Made by a program: the position numbers and the translations under genes. Below are positions 13,262 through 23,522 of a stretch of 64,000 bases of DNA, one piece after another. Source of the DNA: Heterobilharzia americana. Lineage: Eukaryota > Platyhelminthes > Trematoda > Strigeidida > Schistosomatidae. The number at the start of each line of letters is the position of its first letter. Within the stretch, counting starts at the first letter, position 1. The notes beneath the pieces are model-generated. The model searched no databases. It saw nothing but the letters and a program-made list of their open reading frames with translations, and was not told the DNA's origin. The DNA is taken from NCBI GenBank assembly GCA_944470555.2, contig OX104127.1:160679276-160743275 (forward strand), in the 5' to 3' direction.

Positions 13262-13800
13262 AAGTGATAGGAATTATTCAAGGTATTCGGAAAACTCTAC
13301 TATCCATACGACTGACTAACTAAATCAACGTAGAATCTCACACACACGTGTGTTGGGTCAAGTTGGTGCACTGCACACTAGTGCACAAAGAAGAATTGGA
13401 GAGAAAAGGAGTGACATCAAAGTAGACAAAGTTGTGTGAACAGAGTGAAGTGTGTAGTGTAGTGGAAATATTCCAGCTTTACCCGATTTCGGCGAATGAA
13501 TCCACCTGTGCCACTGTGACGGATTTTCAACCATGTCACCAACAGTCCACAACCACTTATTCCATTCGTCTCGAGAACCCAACCAGGCAGAATAACAGTA
13601 AGAAACTTCATCGACTAGTTACATGTCTTGATCTACCACCTTGAATCCTCTTCCTACCTCATCCAGCTTCCCTAAGTATGGCACGTCGACTTTGGCGATA
13701 ACTCGGCATGCGTAGTGCATGTTCAAGCCATCTAAGTTGATTAGGGAAAGGGATGAAGAAATGGAACCGTAAAAACAGGATCTCAAAGTATTAGAGTTGC
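13262..13800. other. Unassigned DNA, possibly an old repeat
   Basis: The segment 13330-13650 has overlapping open frames on both strands and higher GC than its surroundings, as decayed repeats often do. I cannot name a family. The remainder shows no feature. Confidence 0.35.
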
Positions 13801-13801
13801 A

Positions 13802-14436
13802 TTTGACATGAATTTATTATTATTTTCCTCTTGGGTTCCTAGTGGGACATAGGGCTTCAGTAGCACGCCTCCACTCCACTCTCTTCTCTGCAGTCTTCCA
13901 AACCTGGTGCCACGACTGCTCACTACCTCTCATTTCTTCCTCACGCCACCTCATTCATGTCACTCTCAGCCTCGTTCGCCCAACTCGTAGTTTCCTATCT
14001 GAGCCCCACTCCACGGCCTGGCCTGTGCTGGCGCATGATGTCCCCAGATAGTCTTCTCAGTGTATCCGCAATTCATCCACACTTTCTTCTGCATATTTTT
14101 TGGTTGATATGTTCTTGGTTGGTTCGTCGCCAGTCGGAGTGAGTTCCTTGTTGCTTGTTGTTTCTGGCCATCTGATCTGATTTTCAGTATCAAGTTTAGG
14201 CAGCTGTTGATGTATGTCTGTAGTTTGTTGAAAGTGCTTTGAGTGACACACCAAGTTTCTGAACCATATAGCACTATTGACTTGAAATCGATGTTGAAAA
14301 TCCGGATCCTGTTCACGCTTAATACTGAGTGCAGTAGATCTCCACACTGATTTCAGATTAATGAAAACCTGTTTCGCTATTCTGATCGTGGTTTTGACAT
14401 CCTCGTCTCCGCCTCCTGTAGTTATTTGATATGAAT
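13802..14436 (-). mobile_element. RTE-clade (SR2-like) fragment with TSD
   Basis: A short 5'-truncated copy that keeps only the C-terminal part of ORF2 and the (ATT)n tail. The flanks ATTTGACATGAAT (13802-13814) and ATTTGATATGAAT (14424-14436) form a 13-bp target-site duplication with one mismatch, so the element is 13815-14423. The right flank continues into the Penelope-family tail motif GATATGAATATGAAC, so the RTE landed inside an older Penelope fragment. Confidence 0.85.
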
Positions 14437-14518
14437 ATGAACAGTTAAATTCTATTCGAAACGTTACACTGTGTGAAATATCGAAAATAAGGTAAATTAC
14501 TATAGAATTCAGAAACAC

Positions 14519-15444
14519 TAAGTAATTCAGCGGGGGAGCCAGAAGAGGGAGATACACTGGCCTGCGGAAAAGAACCTAGAAGATCTGGATTTCGCCAGTG
14601 TTGACTTGTGCCTGATGTCACACAAACTTGAAGACCTACAGGCTAAAACTAACAAGTTGACAGAAGAGGCAGCCAAGACGGGACTTCAGGTGAATATAGA
14701 AAAGACAGAAGTGATGAAGACACCGCACCACCACCACCAACAACAACAAACTCCAGTCACCATCAACGAGAGAAACTGAAAGGAAGTAACCTCCTTTATC
14801 CTTCAAGGAAACACTGTTTCAACTACAGGCGGGACAGACGAAGATGTCAAAGTCAGAATCGGAAAAGCAAGACAGGCGTTCATTAGCCTGAAACCAGTGT
14901 GGAGATCTTCCGCACTCAGCACAAAGCGTGAACAACATCCAGATTTTCAACACCAACATCAGTCAAGTCAGTGCTTCCATGTCGTGGTTCAGAGAATTGG
15001 CGCATTACGAAAGGCATTCCCAATAAACTACAGACATTCATCAATAACTGCCTACACTGCCTCCTTACTGAAGATCAGATGGCCAGAATAATGAGAATAA
15101 GCAACAAGGAGCTTTGGGAACGAACCAACCAAGAAGCTGTCACCCAACAAATATGCAATGTAAGGAAGTGGAGATGGATTGGGCATACACTGAGAAGACC
15201 GACTGGTGACACCACGCACCAGTTGCTCGAGTGGAACTCCGATGGGAAGTGACGAGTTGGACGTCCGAGGTGAGGGTGACATGGGGAGGAGATCGTGCGA
15301 GTAGGAAATGAGAGGTTGTGGGCTGTCGTGTAGCCAGGTTGAAAAGATTTCAGATAACAGAGTGCAATGGAGACGTGCTAGTGAAGCCCTATGTTCCATT
15401 AGGAACCCAAGGGACTAATAATAAAAATAATAAGTAATTCAGCG
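14519..15444 (+). mobile_element. RTE-clade (SR2-like) copy with perfect TSD
   Basis: This plus-strand copy starts in the RT palm domain. The catalytic box region reads DFASVDLCLMS near 14590. The copy ends in a (TAA)n-type tail. It is bounded by an exact 14-bp duplication, TAAGTAATTCAGCG, at 14519-14532 and 15431-15444; the first bases are shared with the tail. The perfect duplication makes this one of the younger insertions here. Frameshifts in the C-terminal region make it inactive. It lies head-to-head with the preceding minus-strand copy. Confidence 0.9.
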
Positions 15445-15554
15445 AAGAAGATTTCCTTTTCAAAGAATCATTTCCAACAACCTATACGATCAGATTTATA
15501 GTTATAATACATAAACAGATGACTCTATTATTGACCAATAGGTCAACACATTAG

Positions 15555-15811
15555 GTCATGAAAACAGAATTTTCTAGGGTGAAGTAATGAGTCGATTCAA
15601 GAGTAAGATAATGATTGCGTAATCGTTAATGTGTATATCAGCGAAGTCTTCAGTCGATTACGGTGATAACTAATAGGTTAAAATAATAATAACTGGCATA
15701 ATAATTATTATTTTAACCTATTAGTTATCACCGTAATCGACTGAAGACTTCGCTGATATACACATTGATGATTACGCGGTCGTTTTCTCACTCTTTAATC
15801 GACTCATTATA
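15555..15811. repeat. Long inverted repeat (about 105-bp arms)
   Basis: The left arm, about 15585-15690, and the right arm, about 15704-15810, are near-perfect reverse complements around a spacer of about 15 bases. Both contain TATCACCGTAATCGACTGAA-type sequence in opposite sense. The left arm's extension (15555-15589) and the arm itself recur once more, inverted, at 20328-20460 just beyond a Penelope fragment, so the arms may be Penelope tails joined head to head. The right arm is cut short by the adjoining RTE tail. Confidence 0.85.
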
Positions 15812-18800
15812 TATTATTATATGTCCCTTGCGTTCCTAGTGGAATATACGGCCTCAGTTGCACGTCTCCAATCCCCTCTGTTCTCTACAGTCTTTTGAAT
15901 CTGGCTCCACGACTGCCCAGGAGCTTTCATTTCTTCCTCACACCATCTCCTTCATGTCACCTTCACCTCGTACACCCAACTCATCGTTTCCCCTTTGGAT
16001 TCCACTCGAGCCACTGGCCTGGTGCGTGATGTTTCCGAATGGTCTTCTCAGTGCATGCCCAATCCATCTCCACTTCCTTCCAGTCCATATTTGTTGGACG
16101 ATGGGTTCTTGGTTGGTTGGTTCGCTGCCTGCCAGAATAAGTTCCTTGTTGCTTATTCTTTCTGGCCACCTGATCTTCAGTATGGAGTGAGCGTAGACGG
16201 CAGCTATTGATGAATATATGTAGTGTGTTGGAAATGCCTTTCGTAAGGCGCCAGGTTTCTGAGCCATTTAGATGCACTGACTTGACGTTGGTGTTGAAAA
16301 TTCGGATCTTGTTCTTTGTACTGAATCGAGAGAAGCAGATCTCCACACTGATTTAAGATTAATGAAACCCTGTCTTGCTGTCTTTTCTGATCCTGGCTTT
16401 GGCATTCTCGTCTGTGCCGCCTGTAGTTGAAACGATGCTGACCAGATAGGTGGGAGACAATTTCCTTTAGGTTTCTCCCGTTGATGGTGATTGGCGCCTG
16501 TTGTTGGTTGGGTATCCTCATCACCTCTGTCTTCTATAAATTCGCTGCCTAGTCTCTTCTGTCAACTTGTCGGCTTTCGCCTGTAGATCTTCCAGTTTGT
16601 CCTACAAGACATTAGACATAAATCATCATTACTGGCGAAACACAAATCCTCTTCTGCAGTCTTCTCATCGGTCAAACAGAGTATGCCCCTCTTCGCCCTC
16701 ATCACACTTGTTTGTTGTATGATCCAGTCAAGTAGACCACAGTCAGGAAGATCATCAGTGATAGTTGGCGTCAACCTTGTCTTACTCTCTCCTGTCTTCA
16801 CTTCACTTCACTTCAAACGCGTCACTCAGCTTTCCATTGTGAATCACTTCACATGTCGCATCTTCATATAGCATACAGCTGTTGAATGAGGTTGATAGAG
16901 GTTTGTGGCACTAAAACCGTAGTGTTGAAGCATCTGCCTACCAAATTATTTCTCGGTCGACGCCTCTATCGAAGGCCTCTTCAAAGTCGATGAAGTTGAG
17001 GTAAAGATCCAGTTGACTGTCATTCTACACTCTGTTCTATGATGATGCGTGGTGTAGCACTGCAATTTGATCTGCACATGATTTGCTCTTTCTGAAGCCA
17101 GCCAGCGAGCCAGCCTGTTCCGGTAGTAATTTTGAATGGAGAGCATCTTTTAGTCTCCCCGGAATGATGCGCCTTAATATTTCGGTTGGTGTGAACATGA
17201 GCATGATTCCACTTTAGTTCTTGCAAAGATTTAGATCTCTCTTCGTTGCGAGTTTGACAAGGTAACCCTTCTTTCGATAGACCAGCAGGTACCTTTCCTT
17301 CTTTGCTTCCTTACTTCCATCTAAATATTCTGCAGTATTGGTGTGAGCATGTCCTCTGTTGTCTCTGCATCTGCTTTCAGTGTTTCTCGAGGGATTCCAT
17401 CTGGTCCTGCTGTTTTCTTGGAGTTCACAAACTTTATGGCATTCACAGCTTCATTTCTGCTTTGTCTGAGGGCTTTTTTCCACTGACAGTTCTGTGACTG
17501 GGCTGCTGGTGGCATATCTGGACGAATTGCAGGTGGTGGTCGACTCGAGAGTTTTCTGAAGTGGTCAACCATTTTTCCCTTTGTTTCTCCTCTTCTGCGG
17601 CAACTAGGTTTCCTTCACTATCTTTCATTGGTTTCATCTGTATTGATCTCTTCCATCTCAGGTAGTAACCTGGTTATTTGATATAGTGTTGTCAGGTCTC
17701 TTCTCTACCAGCAGTCTGTTCTGCTTGACTTGCCAGTGTGTCGTGGAAGTGTCTTTCTTCTCTCCGCCCACTCTTCTTCACTCCTTTGTCCAATGTTTTA
17801 TAGTTTGAAATTCAGTTCCTCTTCTCGTTGTTCGTCTCTACGCTGCACTGTTTCATCTTCTGCTTCACCATCACCATCTCCCTCTCCCTCCTCTATCAGC
17901 TTCCATGTATCCGTCGAAATCCATTCCTTGTCTTGCTTCTTCTTCCTTCCTAACACGGTTATGCAGGTTTCCTTCTACATTTCTTTCAAAGAGTTCCAGT
18001 GTTCTTCCACACAGGTTTCTTCACGGATGTTGGTCTATGTCTCCCATTTGTTCTGATGGCTGACGTGGAGATGTCCTTTATATTTTTGTCCTTCAGTTTC
18101 TGTTCTGGGTGTTGAACTTGAACTGTAGCCGTCTATCACCAACTTTTTTGAAGGCTTTCAACTTGATTCTGAAGGTTCCTTGCACCAGACAGAGTGGTTT
18201 AAACCTACATCTGCTCCCCTTCTTGATCTTCTGTCCAGTAGACTGCCTGCGTCTCCACTTTCTTCACATTGAGATGAAGTCGGTCTAATTTTTAGTGTAT
18301 TGTGTCCATCTGGTGAAATCCATGTCGCTGCCTTGTGAATATCCTTGTGTTTGTACGCAGTGCTTTCAATCACTAAATCGCTCAATGCGCAGAAATCTGC
18401 AAACAGTTCTCCATTCTCATTCATTTCATTGAATGCTTCTCGACCCATGATGAGTTCTCTTCTGTCTTGTCTGCTCCCAGTTGGGCATTCATGTTGCAGC
18501 GTCACATACTTCCCCAAAATCAATAGCCTAGGGTTTGACGACTTTCGACATTGATGCTAACCTTGATAGTTTACCTGGACTCGCTAAGCTGAAGGCACCC
18601 GGTCAAGCATCCTCGCCATTTGGCACGCCGTCGTGTTACGTTGCACTGCTCGTATTCGACTCTCTAGCCAGTTAGTTGGAACGCATCGGTGTTTTGGCAC
18701 AACCATCCAAATATACTATTCCATCCGACTACGCTATCGTGTTCTTCCTTGGTCTCGTATTCGTGGGTATATAACAAGTCCGAATAATTAGTGATTGGTC

Positions 18801-19180
18801 TTTGCGTCTGTCAAGTTCTCAACAGGACAAATCCCAAAATGTCGCCCATTAAAATTTTGATGGCGCCATCTGTGGTGGGGTCTTGTCCAGTACTGACTGC
18901 AGTTGTCTGTAGAATTCCTCCTTCTGCTCTTGATCCGCATTATTTGTAGGTGCGTAGCATTGTATGATTATGAATTTCCTTCCCTTTGAGTTGAACCTTG
19001 CTGTCATGATACTGATCCTGGGGGAGATTAGTTCCCACTGCATGAAAGCCTTCGATGATCTTGGAGACATCATGACAGTCACTCCAAAACTTAGTGTTTT
19101 CATGGTTGTCTTCCGGGTAACAATATCGGAGTAGATTATTGCCTCTCAATTTGATGGTTTGGAGAGTAATATTCATTATA
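15804..19180 (-). mobile_element. Longest RTE-clade (SR2-like) copy, endonuclease plus RT, with nested insert
   Basis: This 3.36-kb minus-strand element is the most complete RTE copy in the window. From 19172 downward it encodes an APE-type endonuclease (IIQCYAPTNNADQEQKEEF near 18960, then NENGELFADFC and HKDIHKAATWISPDG near 18300-18430). RT follows (KTAGPDGIPRETLKADAETT near 17390), then the thumb and C-terminal region, ending in an AT-rich tail at 15812. An 8-bp direct repeat, TCATTATA, at 15804-15811 and 19173-19180 is the probable target-site duplication. The endonuclease is interrupted by a separate insert at about 18497-18838. Many frameshifts make it inactive. Confidence 0.85.
18497..18838 (-). 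mobile_element. CR1-clade 3' tail inserted in the RTE endonuclease
   Basis: About 340 bases interrupt the GDFNA motif of the RTE endonuclease: the reading MGD lies on one side (about 18840) and NAQLGADKTEE on the other (about 18490). The insert resembles 30270-30480 over about 200 bases on the same strand (shared TCTAGCCAG, TAGTTGGAACGCA and TTTTGGCAC). That other block follows a CR1-like RT C-terminus, so the insert is best read as a 5'-truncated CR1 3' end, younger than the host RTE copy. Confidence 0.65.
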
Positions 19181-19209
19181 ATCAAGTATTATGAGAATCT
19201 TAGTGAGAG

Positions 19210-20460
19210 GTTGCATCTAACATGTTCAGACTAAGAAATGTTAAGGCGGCTACTTCAGTAAATACTATACTACCATCGATTATTGATGACTTCCATCTAT
19301 ATAGAAGATACATGAATGATACTTTCATCATCTACGATGAGAAAATTAACGTTGATTCCACTCTTCTTAATTTCATTGAGAGTTATTCTTGAATCAGTTT
19401 CATGATGGACGTTGGTAACAGCTCAGAATTCCATTTTCTTGATATCTCGTTGAAGACATGACTTGATGGTTCCTTGGAAAAAGGCCAGTCTACGGGAAGA
19501 TAATGTGGAATGGACAATATGCCAGTTTTCATGTGCTCTGCACGATTATCAGAAGACTATGCAACAGACGAGACATTAGACGATAAGCAGGAACACCTTC
19601 GGTGAGTTCCTCTTCAGAATCTTTATCCTTTAAGGTTAATCGAAGAAAACATGATGCCAAGAACAATCATAAGAACAAGTTTTTACTGTTCCTAAGAAAA
19701 CTTTATTCATTAATACTGAATTTAGAAAGGATAACTTGGTAGAAGTACAGAATAACCTTCTATCCAAAACATTCAGAAAAATATTCTATGCCGTCGAATC
19801 GTGAATGGTCTTCCCCTGGCCAACAGTTGATTCAATGAAGTTCAAAGGACAAACTGCAACTTTGAGCCACATCTATCACTTTACTTGTTCATGTACAACC
19901 CGTTATGTGGGCCACACAAAGGCTCAGTCTTTCCAAATGCATCTCTAAGCAATATCCTATATAGCTGTCGAAGTGAGAACGCAAGTCAAGCAATATTTTC
20001 ATCTTAAAATATTTGATCAACTTTGATCATTTAAATTCCCCACAATCTTCTTTGAAAATTTTATACGAAGTCAAGCTAGACAGCTCAAAAGGAGTGCGGA
20101 TCGATCACTTATGGGCCCCATAGGAGTCGGCAATCTAATAATTAAAGCCTAAATTCTGCCTACAGAAGAGCTATGTTCATTCTCTTTAAGTTTCTTTATT
20201 GCTTCAATACTCACCATCGTCTTAGTAACTGGCTGCCATTACTTTCTTATTTGGCAGTTTACTTCCCCACACCTCCCCTTAAATTTCTCATGATTAACCA
20301 TTATTATTTCCGACCTATTCATTTTTTAACCTATTAATCATCACCCTAGTCAACTAAAGACTTTGCTGATATACACATTAATGATTACGTAATCATTTTC
20401 TCACTCTTGAATCGACTCATTACTTCACCCTAGAAAATTCTGTTTTCATGACCATTACCA
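19210..20460 (+). mobile_element. Penelope-like element fragment (RT to GIY-YIG), decayed
   Basis: The plus strand shows the RT active-site region as YRRYMNDTFIIYDE (about 19300), where Penelope elements have a YVDDT-type box. After it come FHFLDIS (about 19435), a degraded VYRK-TWNGQY region (about 19500) and the entry to a GIY-YIG nuclease, HFTCSCTTRYVGHTKAQS (about 19880). In-frame stops and the Asn replacing a catalytic Asp show that it is dead. The block 20328-20460 matches the inverted-repeat arms at 15.56-15.81 kb and may be the element's 3' end. Confidence 0.65.
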
Positions 20461-20815
20461 CCGATATTATCAGATGCTTCAATAATTCTATCATGACAAA
20501 TAATTCAAACAAACAGTTGTGTCATCTTTCATAAAGATTTACGATTGTTGTTATCAAGCCTTGTAAATGATTCGTGAATAACTGTTGTCAAAAAGGATAC
20601 AACAATGATAAACTGGATTGTGAAATATGCCGATCAAATGAAATCTAGTATACACATATGATCGCATAGCTAACGAATTCTGGATGTACTAAGTAAGAGT
20701 GGTAATATCAGTCATCGGAAATACTCTGCTATAGGAAAATCCAATATTGGAAGATATCCAGTACGAACCTGCTACGCTTTATGTGAATATTTATTTCAGA
20801 AACATTATTAAATGG
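20461..20815. other. Intergenic DNA, no gene recognised
   Basis: A short stretch between the Penelope tail and the next RTE copy. No supported feature. Confidence 0.45.
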
Positions 20816-21670
20816 ACCGATTAAAAGACCCTAGAAGATTTTGATTTCGCCGATGATGATTTATGTTTAATGTCGTACAAACTCGACGATCTACAGGCGA
20901 AAACTAACAAGTTGACAGAAGAGACGAGGCAGAGAAAACGAAACTTCAAGTGAATGTAGAGAAGACGGTGGTGATGAAGATACCCGACCAACAACAACAA
21001 CAAACACCAATGACCATTAACGGGAAAACCTAAAGGAAGTTATTTTCTCCACCTACCTGCCTAGGCAGCATCGTTTCAACTACAGGCGGCACAGACGAGG
21101 ATGTCAAAACCAGGATTGCAAAAGACAGGCTTTCACTCATCTGAAATAGTGTGGAGATCTACTGCACTCAGCACAAAGAACAAGGTCCGAATTTACAACA
21201 CCAACGTCAAGTCAGTTCTGCTATGTGATTCTGAAACTTGGTACCTCACGAAAAGCATCTCCAACAAACTACAGACATTCATCAACAGCTACCTACGCTT
21301 GATGCTGAAGGTCAGGTGGCCAGAAAGAATAAGCAACAACGAAATGTGGCCTGACAAAGAACTAATCAAGAACTTATCGCCCAACAAATATGCAGAAGGA
21401 AGAAAGTGGAGATGGATTGGATTTGGCATACACTGAGAAGGCCGACTGGGGACATCACGCTTTTTTTTTTTTTCGAGTTTAGTCCAAAGGGGAAACGATG
21501 AGTTGGACGTCCGAGACGAGGGTGACATGGAGACCATGTGAGGAAGAAATGAAAGCTTCTGGGCAGTCATGGAGCGAGGTTCGAAAGATAGCAGAGAACA
21601 GAGTGGAATGGAGGCGTGCTACTGAAGCTGTTGTTCCACCAGGAACCCAAGGGAAAAATAATAATAATAG
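20816..21670 (+). mobile_element. RTE-clade (SR2-like) fragment
   Basis: 5'-truncated copy starting just before the RT catalytic box, which reads DFADDDLCLMSY near 20845, and ending at a short (ATA)n tail. The C-terminal region keeps SNKLQTFINSYLRLM (about 21265). A run of T at 21462-21475 interrupts the region that elsewhere encodes the conserved C-terminus. I could not identify a target-site duplication. Confidence 0.85.
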
Positions 21671-21765
21671 GTGGAGAACCTACTCTCTAAATGTAATACT
21701 TAAAAAGATAGACTTCACATAGTATAGTGGAGGTGAAAGGTAACAATGAATGTTTTGAATAAGCA

Positions 21766-22055
21766 GTCCTACTACTCCAGCCAAATATGTCACTGAAATT
21801 GATATACACACATTTGTCGAGAATAATCGTCTTATCAGATTTCTTCTATGCGATGTATTCAAAGTGAGTTATACTCTGAGCTCCGGTTTCGATTTGTATA
21901 AGTTCCAATGTTTCATGCCAGATGTCATCATCAATGCTTCGAGAAACTTTGATGTATCGAAGGAAAATTCTACCATTACATTGAGACTATTATTAACTAA
22001 AACTTCAGCTGGAAAGACAACAAAATACACTCTGAACTATAAATATTCATCTTAA
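21766..22055 (+). other. Open frame, possible host exon (unrecognised)
   Basis: About 95 codons stay open from 21766 to a stop at 22053-22055, preceded by a possible splice acceptor (CAG near 21772). The inferred peptide is Lys/Thr/Leu-rich with no motif I recognise. Such a length could arise by chance in 64 kb. It lies just beyond an RTE tail and does not belong to the RTE reading frame. Confidence 0.2.
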
Positions 22056-22373
22056 CTGGATATACTGAAAAATATTTTCTTTGGTAGCTAACAACTAATA
22101 GGAAGAGAATGTGGATTGTGTAAAAATGTTGTAGAATTGTGAACAAGACTTGTATTCAATCCTTAACTCTAATTGAATTAGAATAAGATGGACATATTGA
22201 AACGTATCATCCAGTTCATGAAGTGTTCAATTATCAGTATGAGTAATGAGAAGAAATGTAGACATTAGGTGACAGTTCATAATATTTTGAGGGAGTTGTG
22301 GAGATTTGGAATTATTTCAAGTTGTTATTCATCGTAGACTGACATCAGTTGGAAGAACAAAGGAAACCTGGGA

Positions 22374-22424
22374 GCACTGGACAGCTGTTTCGTCCAACTA
22401 GTATGGGACTCCTCAGCAGTGCGC
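22374..22424 (-). ncRNA. Hammerhead ribozyme (HH-B type), intact core
   Basis: On the minus strand: stem I strand GCACTG, core CTGAGGA (22410-22416), stem II GTCC/GGAC with a 10-nt loop, GAAA (22388-22391), stem III palindrome ACAGCTGT, cleavage triplet ending at C (22380), then stem I strand CAGTGC. All invariant hammerhead positions are present. Predicted cleavage is between 22380 and 22379. Stem III has no loop of its own, so activity may need a second copy. Confidence 0.8.
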
Positions 22425-22752
22425 ACCCGCGACCTTCAGGTTCCGCGGCCAGCGCGTTACCATTGAGCCACTGGGTCACAATCCAATGCTTCATATTTCC
22501 AACTTCTGTTAGCTCACAATATATAGCGCAACCGCCACCCAATGTCATCGCTGAGTATTTGTCTTCATGGCCATCAGGCTTTGACTCCACCGGTCACGAC
22601 TTGTCATTGGAACTTCAGGAATACTTCTCGAAACTAGTCATCAATGAGCACCAGTTCAATTAAATTTTGATGGAGTTGTAGAGATTTGGAATTATTTCAA
22701 GTTGTTATCATCATAGACTGACATCAGTTGGAGGAACAAAGGAAACCTGGGA

Positions 22753-22802
22753 GCACTGGACAGCTATTTCGTCCAACTAGTATAGGACTCCTCAGCAGTG
22801 CA
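22753..22802 (-). ncRNA. Hammerhead ribozyme (HH-B type), second of tandem pair
   Basis: The core CTGAGGA (22789-22795) and GAAA are intact. Stem II is GTCC/GGAC and stem I is GCACTG/CAGTGC. Stem III is ATAGCTGT, which pairs with one wobble. Predicted cleavage is between 22759 and 22758. Confidence 0.75.
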
Positions 22803-22830
22803 CACCCATGACCCCACCAGTTCATAATAT

Positions 22831-22937
22831 GACTCAGAATTGATATCACTGATATAAATGAAACTTTATTCCCCCCTCTTATTGTAATCACTCATTACAC
22901 TTCTTTATCATTCATCATAATGGCATAGAATATTAGG

Positions 22938-22995
<58 letters not shown>

Positions 22996-23522
22996 ATAAT
23001 TGAAACTATTTCATATTCTTTCCTATTTACTTATGTTAATATGAATAAAAATTCAATAATCACAGACAATATGAAAATGAAAGATAGAAGAGAACAATTC
23101 ATTGACATGATAAATATGAAAAACAATTTGTTTACAAACAAAAGTAAATCAGTATGAAGATGATAAATACTCAACAATACAATACTCATACAATAACAGT
23201 ACTACTTATCATGAACAAAATGTATACTGTAGTCATATAGATTGTTTAAAAGGTAATAAACTTTAAATATATTGGAAAGAAAAGTATTTACAAAATCATA
23301 ACATTAAACTATATTACTCGATAATTCTTATTTAATCAACTAGGATAAGATTAACATGTCTTTTTATAAGAACATATATATCTTATGTATAATTATAATT
23401 ATAAGGTATAGGCAAACAACTTTCAATAGGTAAAAAGCTTTAGAATTTCAATAAAACAATAAATAAAGGTATGTAAACTAAAGTTATACATTAATAAACA
23501 ATCACCTTCCTTTCTCTTTTTT
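22831..23522 (-). other. AT-rich DNA downstream of the TLC gene (probable 3' UTR and flank)
   Basis: Non-coding and very AT-rich. It includes an (AT)n microsatellite at 22940-22990. A minus-sense AATAAAG hexamer lies near 22866-22872 and could serve as polyadenylation signal, but this is speculative. Confidence 0.4.
22940..22990. repeat. (AT)25 microsatellite
   Basis: About 50 bases of alternating AT downstream of the TLC gene's stop codon. Confidence 0.95.

Larger units (their letters stand above)
22258..22830 (-). mobile_element. HH-B SINE-like repeat, head-to-tail dimer
   Basis: Two units lie in tandem on the minus strand. The block 22258-22425 (ATTTGGAATTATTTCAAGTT to the ribozyme) recurs at 22667-22802. 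The intervening unit holds a tRNA-like head with an A-box-like stretch (GTGGCTCAATGGTAACGCG, about 22450-22470) and the family body. Each unit ends in a hammerhead, so a minus-strand transcript would carry two ribozymes about 379 nt apart. That is the layout of retrozymes and satellite-like elements releasing unit-length RNA. The tRNA-like B box appears deleted in the 22.4-kb unit. Confidence 0.8.
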
